Assembly: GCF_001570545.1 (NCBI RefSeq)
Contig: NZ_BBXD01000012.1
Coordinates: 151,194-215,193, forward strand
DNA from: Herbidospora mongoliensis
Lineage (GTDB): Bacteria; Actinomycetota; Actinomycetes; Streptosporangiales; Streptosporangiaceae
DNA: 64,000 nucleotides
Direction of reading: 5' to 3'
The notes beneath the pieces are model-generated. The model had not been told where the DNA came from. It ran no database searches and saw only the letters and a program-made list of their open reading frames with translations. This document shows, one piece after another, positions 1 through 8,456 of the stretch; position 1 is the stretch's first letter; the number at the start of each line of letters is the position of its first letter. The position numbers were made by a program, and so were the translations under genes.

Positions 1-1005
1 GCGGTCGTGGTGAAGGCCCACCCGGGCCACCCGGCCCTGTCCAGGCTGGTCGCCGAAGTCATCAAGAGCGCGCTGCCCGACCCCGACCTGCTCGGACTGC
101 TCGAAGGGTTCGAGGCGGGGCGTGAGCTGGTCCAGCATCCGCTCGTCTCGGCGGTCGGGTTCACCGGGTCGCTGCGGGGCGGGAAGGCGATCCAGGCGCT
201 GATCAATGAGCGGCCCGACCCGATTCCGTTCTACGGCGAGCTCGGCAGCGTGAACCCGGTCGTCGTGCTTCCGTCGGCCATCGCGGATCCCGCACGCGTC
301 GCGGAGGGTTTCGCCGCCTCCCTCACGCTCGGGGTGGGGCAGTTCTGCACCAACCCCGGGCTGCTGTTCGTGCCCGACGACGCCGAACTGCTGAAGGCCA
401 TCACGGCCGCGGTGGCGGCGACGACCGGTGGGACGATGCTGACGCCCGCGATCCGGGAGGGGTTCGAGACCGGCGCCTCCTCTCTCGACGGGAAGCTGAC
501 CGAGCTCGCTCGCGGGCTGGCCGGGCCTGCCGAGGGGGCCGCCGCGCCGCGTGTCTACACCGCCGACCTGACGACCTTCTCCATGGGGCTGCCCGAGCTG
601 GCCGAGGAGTGCTTCGGGCCGTCGGCGATCGTGGTGACGTACACAGAGATCTCGGATCTGCCCGAGGTGCTCCGGAACCTGCCCGGCTCGCTGACGGCGA
701 CCATCCACTCGACCGACCCCGTCGAGGCGGCGCCGCTGGTGCCGGAGCTTTCGCGGCTGGCCGGGCGCGTGATCTGGAACGGGTGGCCGACCGGCGTCGC
801 GGTGACGTGGGCGATGCACCACGGCGGACCGTGGCCTGCGAGCACCACCCCGATGCACACGTCGGTGGGGGCCACCGCGATCCGGCGCTGGCAGACGCCG
901 GTCGCCTATCAGGACCTGCCCGACGCGCTGCTGCCCGCTGAGCTGCAGGAAGACAATCCGCTGGGGGTCGCGCGCCGGGTGGACGGGGTTCTGTCGGTGG
1001 CGTAG
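1..1005 (+). CDS. Alpha-ketoglutarate semialdehyde (2,5-dioxovalerate) dehydrogenase, C-terminal part
   Basis: The reading frame is open from the left edge, so the N-terminus lies outside the window. The protein is an NAD(P)-dependent aldehyde dehydrogenase. The general-base glutamate sits in FYGELGSVNPV and the catalytic cysteine in GQFCTNPG, and the GQFCTNPG form is typical of the 2,5-dioxovalerate dehydrogenase branch. That enzyme oxidises alpha-ketoglutarate semialdehyde to 2-oxoglutarate, the last step of oxidative galacturonate/glucarate breakdown. The neighbouring KdgD-type dehydratase makes exactly this substrate, which supports the assignment. The gene converges on the pectate lyase at 1065-2291, with a hairpin between them. 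Cytosolic. The family is certain; the substrate is inferred from motif and context. Confidence 0.85.
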   Translation, partial: AVVVKAHPGHPALSRLVAEVIKSALPDPDLLGLLEGFEAGRELVQHPLVSAVGFTGSLRGGKAIQALINERPDPIPFYGELGSVNPVVVLPSAIADPARVAEGFAASLTLGVGQFCTNPGLLFVPDDAELLKAITAAVAATTGGTMLTPAIREGFETGASSLDGKLTELARGLAGPAEGAAAPRVYTADLTTFSMGLPELAEECFGPSAIVVTYTEISDLPEVLRNLPGSLTATIHSTDPVEAAPLVPELSRLAGRVIWNGWPTGVAVTWAMHHGGPWPASTTPMHTSVGATAIRRWQTPVAYQDLPDALLPAELQEDNPLGVARRVDGVLSVA

Positions 1006-1023
1006 GGCACGGCGGACCGGTGA

Positions 1024-1060
1024 CGGTTCCACGCCTCCCGCAAGTCGAAGCGTGGAACCG
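1024..1060. terminator. Bidirectional hairpin between convergent genes
   Basis: Perfect 11-bp inverted repeat, CGGTTCCACGC (1024-1034) and GCGTGGAACCG (1050-1060), with a 15-nt loop, between the stops of the dehydrogenase and the pectate lyase. There is no T tract, but its position fits a two-way terminator. Confidence 0.6.
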
Positions 1061-1064
1061 CCGG

Positions 1065-2291
1065 TCAGGGGAGCTTGCCCGCGCCCGCGTGCCGGGAGAC
1101 GTCCTTGTGCACCTCGGAGGCGGGGTCGACGCCGGTGTGCAGCGTCGGGGTCCAGCCCGCGTCGGTGCCCAGGTCGGGGTCGTTGACCGCGTTGTAGGCG
1201 GCGATCGGGTCGAACGGAGTGACCTTGCCGCCGACCCGCAACAGGTCGCCCTTGGCCGTCAGCGTGGTGCCGCCCCAGTTGTAAAGGATCTTGGCCGGGT
1301 CGATGCCCCGGCCGAGCCGGTAGAAGTTGTTCTCGCTGTAGATCTGGGACTGCACGCCGACCCCGAGGGCGTAGACGAAGGCCGCCGGGTCGTACACCTC
1401 GTAGTAGTTGTTGTAGACGTGCACCTGGCCGAAGCGCACGCGCGGCAGCCGCTGCAGGGTGTTCTCGAAGTGGTTGTGGTGGACGGTCACCCGGAGTTTG
1501 CCCAGGTCCTGGGCGGGGTTGTTGGTCGAGCCGATCAGCATCGTCTTGTCGTGGCCGGTGAAGCGGTTCCACGACGCGGTCACGTAGTCGCTGCCGTTGG
1601 TGATGTCGAGCTGGCCGTCGTGCACCTGCCACGGGCGGCCGAAGTAGACCGGCTGCGCGCTGTCGGGGTTGGCGCCGTCGGTGAAGGTGTTGTGGTCGGC
1701 CCACACGTGGGTCGAGCCGGTCACCGAGATGTTGTCGTAGAGGGAGTTCCAGTTGCCCGTCGCGCCGTCGAGCGGGTCCCACTGCGGGAAGCAGTCGTGG
1801 GCGTCCTCGAAGGTGATGTTGCGGATGATGACGTTGTCGGCCTTGTCGACGTGCAGGTTCACCCCCTTGATAGAGGCGGACTTCCCTTCGCCGATGATCG
1901 TGGTGTTCGAGCCGACCTTGAGCTTGATCCGGGCGGTCTGGCGGGCGGCCGAGGCCGCGCGGGCGTCCTCCTGCGGGCCCGCCGGGTCGACGCGGCCCCA
2001 CGTGGCGGGGTCGTAGGCGCTGAGGTAGGCCTCCAGCGAGTAGCCGCCGGTCACGTACGAGGAACAGGGCAGGTTGCCGTCGATGGCGCCCCTGACCTTG
2101 ATGATCTTCGGGCTGGGGGCGGCGAGGGCCGCCACGAGCTGGTCGCGGGTCGAGACGGTGTGGACGGCGCCGCCGGACCCTCCGGTCGTGCCGGTTCCAT
2201 GGGACGCCCAGCCGTCGTTCGGAGGGAGCCCCACGTCGGGGCCGGGCCCTGTCAGCGAAGAGATCAGGGCGAAAATGAGCATGCTGCGCAT
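1065..2291 (-). CDS. Secreted pectate lyase, PL1 family
   Basis: This enzyme cleaves polygalacturonate by beta-elimination outside the cell, giving unsaturated oligogalacturonides. The 408-residue protein has a short hydrophobic N-terminus and then a right-handed beta-helix. The conserved VWADH motif is at residues 196-200 and the catalytic-arginine segment RLPRVRFG at 281-288, followed by VHVYNNYY. The ATG is preceded by AGGAG at good spacing. It is the last gene of the minus-strand pectin operon, separated from the sugar-binding lipoprotein by 134 bp that hold a hairpin repeat, so its level may be set separately from the transporter. The signal peptide is weak (no clear AXA site). The PL1 assignment is firm; preference for pectate over pectin is inferred. 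Confidence 0.92.
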   Translation of the reverse strand: MRSMLIFALISSLTGPGPDVGLPPNDGWASHGTGTTGGSGGAVHTVSTRDQLVAALAAPSPKIIKVRGAIDGNLPCSSYVTGGYSLEAYLSAYDPATWGRVDPAGPQEDARAASAARQTARIKLKVGSNTTIIGEGKSASIKGVNLHVDKADNVIIRNITFEDAHDCFPQWDPLDGATGNWNSLYDNISVTGSTHVWADHNTFTDGANPDSAQPVYFGRPWQVHDGQLDITNGSDYVTASWNRFTGHDKTMLIGSTNNPAQDLGKLRVTVHHNHFENTLQRLPRVRFGQVHVYNNYYEVYDPAAFVYALGVGVQSQIYSENNFYRLGRGIDPAKILYNWGGTTLTAKGDLLRVGGKVTPFDPIAAYNAVNDPDLGTDAGWTPTLHTGVDPASEVHKDVSRHAGAGKLP

Positions 2292-2305
2292 ACGCGTGTC
2301 TCCTG

Positions 2306-2361
2306 GAAAGCGAGACGCGGACGGCCGAAGGCCGGCCGTGGCTCGCGTTGTGAATCTGCCT
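2306..2361. repeat. Intergenic hairpin repeat, copy 1
   Basis: This 56-bp element is 51/56 identical to 28441-28496. It contains an imperfect dyad: GCGAG and CTCGC outer arms around a GGCCG-rich core. It lies between the sugar-binding lipoprotein gene and the pectate lyase gene. The second copy likewise lies between an ABC transporter gene and a glycosidase gene, on the same strand. It could act as a transcript-stabilising or attenuating intercistronic hairpin. Confidence 0.8.
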
Positions 2362-2368
2362 CAGAGAT

Positions 2369-2387
2369 GGGAGCCCGTACGGCTCCC
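2369..2387 (-). terminator. Hairpin downstream of the binding-protein gene
   Basis: Perfect 7-bp stem GGGAGCC/GGCTCCC with a 5-nt CGTAC loop, just downstream (minus strand) of the solute-binding protein stop at 2426. No T run follows. It may be a weak terminator or mRNA 3' stabiliser acting with the adjacent 56-bp repeat. Confidence 0.4.
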
Positions 2388-2425
2388 GCCAGGTCAGGAG
2401 GCGGGAGACGTACGGGAGAACGGGT

Positions 2426-3715
2426 TCAGCCGCCGTTGCGCTGCTTCCACTTGGCCTGAGCCTCGGTCAGTGCGGTCGCCATGCCGTCGAGGAAGTCCTT
2501 GGCCGGCAGGTCGCCGAGGAGGACCTTCTGGAAGTTCGGCTCGGCGTCCGTCTTGGTGATGGCGTTGAACTCCGGCAGGTAGTAGGGCATCTGCACCACG
2601 GTGGTCGCCGGATCGTTGAGCACCTCCAGGGCCGCCGAGATGTGCGGACGTTCCTTGATCCACGGTTCGGAGTTCACCTCGGTGTTGGCGGGCAGCACGC
2701 CCGTCTTGTCGGACCAGTAGCTGTTCATCGCCTTGCCCGCGGCGAACTTCGCGAACGCGAGCGCCGCGTCCTTCTTCTCACCGCTCGCGAACAGGCCGAT
2801 CCCGGCGATGGGGTTGGACAGCACCGCGCGCGGCGCGCCGTCGGCGGGGCGGAACACGGGCAGCGCGGCCACCTTGTCGGCGCCGAGCGTGTTGACGTGG
2901 TCGTTGTAGGACCCCAGGTTGTGCTGCATGACCGCGATCGAGCCGCCGTCGAACTGGGCGACCATCTTGGCGTAGTCGTTGGTCGCGTCGGCCTCGGGCG
3001 TGGCGGTCTTGAACAGGCCGGCCAGGCGTTCCAGCGCGGCCACGTTCTTGGGGTCGTTCACCGTCGAGACGCCGGCGCCGGTGAACATCTCCTTGACACC
3101 CGACTGGCCGTACATGACCTCCAGCGCCTGGGCGATCGACCCCGCCCCACCACGGATCGTGAAGCCGTAGCGGTTCTGCGCCTTGTCGGTGAGCTTGCCC
3201 ACGGCGTCGAAGAACTGGTCCCAGGTCTCCGGCGGGGTGATGGACTTCTCCTTGAACCAGTCGGTCCGATACCAGAAGACGCCCATGTTGGTGGACATCG
3301 GGACCATGTACGTCTTCCCGTCGGGCACCGTCCCCTTGACCGAGTTCACCACCTTCTCGTTCAGGGACAGTCCGGCCAGGTCGACCGGGTCGAGGGCCTT
3401 CTGGGCGACCAGGTTGGCGAGCATCGCCGTCGACACGCCGCCCGCGTCGGGCAGGCCGCCGCCGGCGATGGCGGTGTCGTATTTCTGCTGGACCTGGGCG
3501 ATGGGGATGCCCACGTACTGGACCTTGATCTTCGGGTTGGCCTTCTCGAACTCGGCGATGATGTGCTGCCACACCGGCGTGCGGGCGGGCCCGCCGTTGT
3601 CGTCCCAGAAGGTGATGGTGGTCGTGCCGTCGCCGGCGGGAGCGGACTCGCCGCCGCATCCGGTCATGGTCAGACCGGCGCCTATCAACAGGGCACACAG
3701 CAGGCGTCTGGCCAT
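2426..3715 (-). CDS. Extracellular sugar-binding lipoprotein of an ABC importer
   Basis: CUT1-type (family 1) solute-binding protein of 429 residues. The N-terminus is a lipoprotein signal with lipobox MTGC, so Cys20 would be lipidated and anchor it to the outer face of the membrane. The mature part follows the usual two-lobe pattern (for example ITFWDDNGG near the start). It is co-transcribed with the two permeases at 8456-10143, although five enzyme genes separate them; the usual order puts the binding protein first. Given the surrounding pectinases and galacturonate enzymes, oligogalacturonides are the likely ligand. No ATPase gene is present in the operon. It starts 5 nt after the stop of the upstream Gfo/Idh gene. 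Confidence 0.88.
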   Translation of the reverse strand: MARRLLCALLIGAGLTMTGCGGESAPAGDGTTTITFWDDNGGPARTPVWQHIIAEFEKANPKIKVQYVGIPIAQVQQKYDTAIAGGGLPDAGGVSTAMLANLVAQKALDPVDLAGLSLNEKVVNSVKGTVPDGKTYMVPMSTNMGVFWYRTDWFKEKSITPPETWDQFFDAVGKLTDKAQNRYGFTIRGGAGSIAQALEVMYGQSGVKEMFTGAGVSTVNDPKNVAALERLAGLFKTATPEADATNDYAKMVAQFDGGSIAVMQHNLGSYNDHVNTLGADKVAALPVFRPADGAPRAVLSNPIAGIGLFASGEKKDAALAFAKFAAGKAMNSYWSDKTGVLPANTEVNSEPWIKERPHISAALEVLNDPATTVVQMPYYLPEFNAITKTDAEPNFQKVLLGDLPAKDFLDGMATALTEAQAKWKQRNGG

Positions 3716-3720
3716 CGTGT

Positions 3721-5670
3721 CTACCTTTCTCGTTGGATGTCCCCGATGTCTGCGGCCAAGGCGGCGGCCTCACCCGGGGTGAGGCGGCCGTCGGCTATCA
3801 CGGTGACGACCCGGCGGGTCAGCTCGCGCTCGATGACGAGCGGGGTGTCCCAGGCCAGGGCCGGTCCGACGCCCGGATATTCGTCCACCCGGACGAACCA
3901 CGGGTCGTCGTTCTGGATGAAAATCAATGTCCAGAGATCGCTGGACAATGCGAGCCAGGGCGCGCGGCTGCCGTGGGGCGCGTCGCCGTGGGCGGTGAAC
4001 GCGGTGCGGTTGGCCGACTCACCTGGCGCTCGCCAGAAGAAGCCGCCGTATCCGGCGCCGGGGCGGCCCTTGGTGGCCGAGCTCTCGACCGTGAGCGGTT
4101 CGGCGGTGAGGTTCCGCAGGACGAACTCCACGTCGAGGGCCCAGCCCCGGCTCAGCGGGCGGGCCGTGACCGAGCGGTGTTCCTCGATGAGGTCGAGGCC
4201 GTCGACGCCCGTCCAGCGCAGCGTCTCGGTGAAGCCGTGGTCGTCGCGGCGGGTGAAGGCGATGTGGTTCTGCACGCCGTGGTTGTTCAGCCAGGTCGGG
4301 CCGCTGTCCCGGACGTAGGTGCGGCCGCCCCAGAAGTTGCGTCCGGAGACGTCGGCGACCGCGATCGAGGCGCCCAGGTGGTGGACGTGGTCGGCGGGGT
4401 TGACCTCGGTCACCGGCACACCATTCAAAGTGCGCACCGGGTGGAGGTAGGGACGGGGCGAGAGCGTGGTGGCCAGTTCGGGCCGCCAGTTGTACTCGGC
4501 GACCGGCCGGCCCGCCACTTCGAGGACCGCGCGCGCGGCCGCCCAGGGGACGTCCAGTTCGGAGAACAGCGCCAGGTGTTCGGCGCTGCGCGCGGTCAGG
4601 TTGGCGACTCCGGGAATCGTCCGCCGGTCGGGGCCGATCTCCTGGTATTCGTCCGGGATCGGCAGCGGGTCGGGGGCCAGCCGGATCTCCTCCAGCACCC
4701 GCATGAACGCGCCCGTCCTGCTGAGGGGGACCAGCAGCGGCACGTCGTCCCGCACGTGGGAGACGAGGTTCTCCAGCAGGTCGGCGCGGGCGTAGGTGGT
4801 GGTGGACACGCCGCGCGCCCGGCTCTCCACCCGCACCTTGTCCAGCGTGTACGTCAGCGTGATCCGCCCCTCGGTGCCGTGCACGGTCACGTAGGGCTCG
4901 TGCCTGCGGTCGGCCGTCAGGGTCACCGCGATGGTGATCGGCGGGCCGTCGGTTAATCGGATGCGCAGGCAGGAGGTGTCGTCGGCCTCGATCGGGTTGG
5001 CGTGGAACAGTTCGGCGTCGATCCCGGCGACGTCGCCCGCGAGCCCGGCGCCCGCCACGGCGAGCGCGGTCGCGACGGCGTGCGCGAATGGGTTGGTGAG
5101 GGCGCCGTCCATGACGTCGACCCGCCCGGCGCGGCGTTTGCCGGCCCACGCCGAGCGGGTGAAATAGGCCGAGGGGCGCTCCCAGGCGCCGGCGACGCCG
5201 ATGCCACGCACCCGGCCGATGACGCCCTCGGAGACCAGGCGGCGGATCGCGGGGATCGCCGCCGAGCCGAGACTCTGGAACCCCACCTGACAGGCCAGGC
5301 CCGTGTTCCGTACGACCGTCTCGATCTCCCGGAACCCGGCCAGGGTCGCGGCCGGCGGCTTCTCCAGCAGCACGTGCGACCCCGCTTCCAGGGCGCGGAT
5401 CGCCAGGTCGCGGTGGGTGTGGATGGGGGTGACCAGGACGGTCACCTCGGCCCCGGTCCGCTCGATCAGCTCGCCGAGGTCGGCCGACTGCTCGGGGCGG
5501 CCGAGCCCGCGCAGCAGGTCGGGTTCGATCTCCCGTACGTCGCAGACGCCCGCCAGCCGGACCAGCCCGCCGTCGGTCAGCCGCCGCAGGTTCTCCAGGT
5601 GCCACCAGCCGTGGCCGTACGCCCCGGCCAGGACCACCGGGACGGTGCGCGTGGTGGTGCCGTTCATCAT
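3721..5670 (-). CDS. Gfo/Idh/MocA oxidoreductase fused to a PmoA-like (DUF6807) domain
   Basis: About 649 residues. The N-terminal third is an NAD(P)-binding Rossmann domain (VVLAGAYGHG near residues 12-21) with the family's EKP motif in LLEKPPA. The C-terminal ~280 residues match the PmoA/DUF6807 type, with PYLHPVRTLNG, DHVHHLG and NFWGG. The fusion suggests one enzyme handling a sugar acid or its derivative, but the exact reaction cannot be read from sequence. Two adjacent ATGs (5670 and 5667) follow a GGAGGG site. The first overlaps the upstream stop as ATGA, so translation is probably coupled. An in-frame extension to 5814 has no family similarity and overlaps the upstream enzyme, so it was not used. 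Confidence 0.8.
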   Translation of the reverse strand: MMNGTTTRTVPVVLAGAYGHGWWHLENLRRLTDGGLVRLAGVCDVREIEPDLLRGLGRPEQSADLGELIERTGAEVTVLVTPIHTHRDLAIRALEAGSHVLLEKPPAATLAGFREIETVVRNTGLACQVGFQSLGSAAIPAIRRLVSEGVIGRVRGIGVAGAWERPSAYFTRSAWAGKRRAGRVDVMDGALTNPFAHAVATALAVAGAGLAGDVAGIDAELFHANPIEADDTSCLRIRLTDGPPITIAVTLTADRRHEPYVTVHGTEGRITLTYTLDKVRVESRARGVSTTTYARADLLENLVSHVRDDVPLLVPLSRTGAFMRVLEEIRLAPDPLPIPDEYQEIGPDRRTIPGVANLTARSAEHLALFSELDVPWAAARAVLEVAGRPVAEYNWRPELATTLSPRPYLHPVRTLNGVPVTEVNPADHVHHLGASIAVADVSGRNFWGGRTYVRDSGPTWLNNHGVQNHIAFTRRDDHGFTETLRWTGVDGLDLIEEHRSVTARPLSRGWALDVEFVLRNLTAEPLTVESSATKGRPGAGYGGFFWRAPGESANRTAFTAHGDAPHGSRAPWLALSSDLWTLIFIQNDDPWFVRVDEYPGVGPALAWDTPLVIERELTRRVVTVIADGRLTPGEAAALAADIGDIQRER

Positions 5671-6722
5671 CGGCCCTCCAAAGTGGGAAAACGCAGGCCA
5701 TGGCCAAGATGCGCGCCCACCCGGACCCCGTCGGGGCCCAGCTCGACCGGCGGCGGACCGCCGAGGAGGCCGAGCGCGGCCAGGGACGCGTCCTCGACGT
5801 CCTCGACCATGCACGGCAGCGGGAGCGCCAGCGCGAGCTGCGCGGACAGGTCCGGCAGCAGATGGGGGAACGTGGGAACGCCGTGGATCCGGGCCAGTTC
5901 GGCGATCCGCAGCAGAGGCGTGATCCCGCCGACCCGGACGACATTGGGCTGGACGACGTCGACGGCGTCCAGAAGCCTTCTGAATTCGTGGATCGTGGAG
6001 AGGCTCTCACCGGCGGCGATCGGGACACCGACGGATTCGCGCAGTCTTCGAAGCCCCGTGATGTCATCGGCGGGGAGCGGCTCCTCGACCCAGTACAGAC
6101 CGAAGGGCTCCAGTTCCCTGATTGCCGTACGTGCCTGGAACAGGTCCCACCGCTGGTTCGCGTCGACCATCAACAGGGTTTCCGGCCCGATGACCTCACG
6201 AACGGCGGCCACCCGCTCGACGTCGTCGTCCCGGCCGACCTTCATCTTGACCGCCGGGTAGCCGATCCACCGGTGAGCCTGCTCGACCAGCTCTTCGAGC
6301 GAGTAGTGCCGATTGACTCCGCTCGCGTAGACCGGCACGGTGTCTCGCCGCCGCCCGATCGTGTCGGCCAGCCCGAGACCCATCTCCTGCGCGCGAAGGT
6401 CCCACAAAGCGATGTCGACGGCGGCCATCGCGATGGTCGTGATGCCACCGCCACCGGCCTCACGCAGGTGCTTCCACAGCTGGTCCCAGACGACTTCCGG
6501 ATGCGGCGGCAACCCTTTCACGAAGGCGGAGATGTCGTGATCCAGCAGGGCGGCCACCGCCGCCGCCCCGATCGAGGGGGTCCAGGAGAAACCGGTGCCG
6601 GTGCGCCCGTCGTCCAGGACGAGCGCGCAGGCGATCACGTGGTTGTACGGCACGTCGGGCCCCCACGGCCGGGGCAGCGCTGCCCGCAGCGGGAGCGTGT
6701 GCAGGCCCGCGATCCGCGTCAT
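5667..6722 (-). CDS. Enolase-superfamily (mandelate racemase/muconate lactonising group) sugar-acid dehydratase
   Basis: 351 residues with both family domains. Catalytic KxK is at Lys159-Met-Lys161. Metal ligands are Asp187 (VDANQ), Glu213 (VEEP) and Glu239 (AGES), and His287 in FPHLLPD is the candidate base on the other face. In this operon it probably dehydrates galactarate or a related acid to 5-dehydro-4-deoxy-glucarate, the substrate of the next enzyme. Unusually, the QPNVVRVGG segment has Asn260 where mandelate-racemase-type members usually have the Asp that pairs with the histidine. Both ends overlap neighbours by ATGA. The superfamily is certain; the substrate is inferred from context. 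Confidence 0.82.
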   Translation of the reverse strand: MTRIAGLHTLPLRAALPRPWGPDVPYNHVIACALVLDDGRTGTGFSWTPSIGAAAVAALLDHDISAFVKGLPPHPEVVWDQLWKHLREAGGGGITTIAMAAVDIALWDLRAQEMGLGLADTIGRRRDTVPVYASGVNRHYSLEELVEQAHRWIGYPAVKMKVGRDDDVERVAAVREVIGPETLLMVDANQRWDLFQARTAIRELEPFGLYWVEEPLPADDITGLRRLRESVGVPIAAGESLSTIHEFRRLLDAVDVVQPNVVRVGGITPLLRIAELARIHGVPTFPHLLPDLSAQLALALPLPCMVEDVEDASLAALGLLGGPPPVELGPDGVRVGAHLGHGLRFPTLEGR

Positions 6723-7573
6723 ATCAACTCAAGCCCAATCTTGATGAGACGGTCGAGCTCGGTCAGATCGTCGGGAGCGAGGTCGGCCAGCGGCGGCCGG
6801 ACCGCCCCGACGTCGAGGCCGCGCAGCCGGACCCCGGCCTTGACCAGCGAGACGGCATAGCCGGCCACCTTGGACCTGAGCTCGACCAGCGGCACGTAGA
6901 ACTCCTGGAGCAGCCGCTCGTTCCCCCGGGCGTACGCCACCGCGATCTCCGGCGCGAACGCGAAGACGGCCGACGAATACAGTTCGACCCCGATCGCCCG
7001 GTACGCCGGCATGGTCAGCTCGGCCGTCGGCAGCCCGTTGAAGAACGTGAAGTCACGCCCGTCCATCGCCCGCACGATCCGCTGCATCCGGTCGATGTCG
7101 CCGACGCCGTCCTTCAACCCGACGACACCGGGGATCCCTGACAGGGCGAGCACGTCGGCGGGCGAAAGAACGAGCTGATCACGGGCGTAGAGGATGACCG
7201 GCAGTCCTTCGGCCGCGACCGCTCTCACGTAGTCGGCGTAGCGAGGGCCCTTGGTGTGAGGCGGCAACAGCAGCAGACCGTCGGCCCCGGCCTCCCCGGC
7301 GTTGCGGGCGTGCCGGAGAGCCGCCCCGAGGGGACCGCCGGCTCCGGCGAAAAGAGGGGTTCGACCTGCGGTGATCTCGGCCGCTGTCAGCACCACCCGC
7401 GCGTGCTCCGCCTCGGACAGAGAGGTGAACTCGCCGGTTCCACACGCTGCGAACACCCCGCCCGGCCCATGGGCCAGGCCGCTCGCGACGTGCTCGGCCA
7501 GCACGTCCTCCGCCACCCGCCCCTGAGCGTCGAAGGGGGTGACGGGGAAGAAGAGAACCCCGCTGAGGTTCAT
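6719..7573 (-). CDS. 5-dehydro-4-deoxyglucarate dehydratase (DapA/NAL superfamily)
   Basis: A 284-residue TIM-barrel aldolase-type enzyme. The N-terminus GVLFFPVTPF and the ACGTGEFTSLS segment are characteristic of the KdgD branch. Schiff-base Lys154 lies in GLKDGVGD and the partner Tyr129 in ILYARDQ. KdgD dehydrates and decarboxylates 5-dehydro-4-deoxyglucarate to alpha-ketoglutarate semialdehyde, which the dehydrogenase at the left edge would oxidise. The gene lies between the uronate-dehydrogenase-like gene and the dehydratase gene, and its stop overlaps the next ATG. Cytosolic. Alternatives within the DapA family (KDG aldolase, N-acetylneuraminate lyase) are less likely given the motifs and neighbours. 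Confidence 0.85.
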   Translation of the reverse strand: MNLSGVLFFPVTPFDAQGRVAEDVLAEHVASGLAHGPGGVFAACGTGEFTSLSEAEHARVVLTAAEITAGRTPLFAGAGGPLGAALRHARNAGEAGADGLLLLPPHTKGPRYADYVRAVAAEGLPVILYARDQLVLSPADVLALSGIPGVVGLKDGVGDIDRMQRIVRAMDGRDFTFFNGLPTAELTMPAYRAIGVELYSSAVFAFAPEIAVAYARGNERLLQEFYVPLVELRSKVAGYAVSLVKAGVRLRGLDVGAVRPPLADLAPDDLTELDRLIKIGLELI

Positions 7574-7574
7574 C

Positions 7575-8456
7575 TCAGATGTCTCCCATCTCGGTGCGCC
7601 AGCTGCGTTTGGCCTGCCAGCCGAGCAGCCGCCCGGCCTTGGCGGCGGAGAAGGCGGGGGAGGTGCCCGTCAGACCGGCCGCGTACGGCGCGGTCGACGG
7701 GATCACCCCCGGAAGCAGATCGGCCAGCGGCTCCCGGGCCAGCGCGTCGGCCGCCCCGGCGAAGAACACCTCGCCGCTGGGCACCTCGTGCATCCGGTCG
7801 ACGAGGGTCAGCACCAGGTCGGCGGCGTCCCGCGCGTCGACGTAGTTGAACAGCGAGACCCCGGCGATGTCCGGCCGGTCGAGCCGCTCCCTGATCGTGT
7901 GCCCCGACTGGGTCGGCGCGCCCTCCCACTCCTCGGGGGCGACCACGAAACACGGCCTCATCGCCGCGAAATGTGTCGTCGAGGCACGGGCGAACGACGC
8001 CATCACCTGCTCGGCCACCAGCTTGGACACCGAATAGGCGTTCCAGGGCTCCGTCGGGTGGTCTTCGTCGATCGGCAGGTAGGAGGGCGCCCACCCGCCC
8101 GGCGCGCCGTAGCCGATGACCGTCGGGCTCGACGCCACGACCACCTTCGACACCCCGGTCATCGCCGCCGCCTCGCAGACGTTGAAGGCCAGTTGCGTGT
8201 TCACCCGGAAGGTCAGGTTGTCCGTTCGGGAGAAGGGCGTCGCGACGGCGGCGAGGTGGACGACGGCGTCGGGCCGGAACCGGGTCATCACCCCGAACGC
8301 CTCACCCAGGTCGGTGAGGTCGGCCGGGAGGAACGACGCCTGCGCGGGGGTCCCCGCCGCCGTGTCGATCCCGATCACCTCGTGGCCCGCGTCGACCAGC
8401 GCCACCACCACGCTGCGCCCGAACCGTCCGGAGCTACCGGTCACCAGTACTCTCAT
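7575..8456 (-). CDS. NAD-dependent epimerase/dehydratase-type SDR, probable uronate dehydrogenase
   Basis: 293-residue extended short-chain dehydrogenase. GSSGRFG (residues 7-13) is the nucleotide-binding glycine motif, Ser109/Ser110 and Tyr141-x3-Lys145 the catalytic set. Uronate dehydrogenase belongs to this fold and oxidises galacturonate to the aldarolactone, the step still missing from the pathway encoded around it, so that role is proposed. The chosen ATG at 8456 overlaps the permease stop as TGATG; a longer frame running back into the permease is not coding. The following dehydratase starts 1 nt after its stop. A sugar-nucleotide epimerase role cannot be excluded by sequence alone. Confidence 0.72.
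   Translation of the reverse strand: MRVLVTGSSGRFGRSVVVALVDAGHEVIGIDTAAGTPAQASFLPADLTDLGEAFGVMTRFRPDAVVHLAAVATPFSRTDNLTFRVNTQLAFNVCEAAAMTGVSKVVVASSPTVIGYGAPGGWAPSYLPIDEDHPTEPWNAYSVSKLVAEQVMASFARASTTHFAAMRPCFVVAPEEWEGAPTQSGHTIRERLDRPDIAGVSLFNYVDARDAADLVLTLVDRMHEVPSGEVFFAGAADALAREPLADLLPGVIPSTAPYAAGLTGTSPAFSAAKAGRLLGWQAKRSWRTEMGDI

Noticed and set aside
1020-2459. Long plus-strand frame opposite the pectate lyase gene
   Set aside because: Val/Gly/Arg/His-rich antisense of a well-supported PL1 gene; a third-codon-position effect of high GC.
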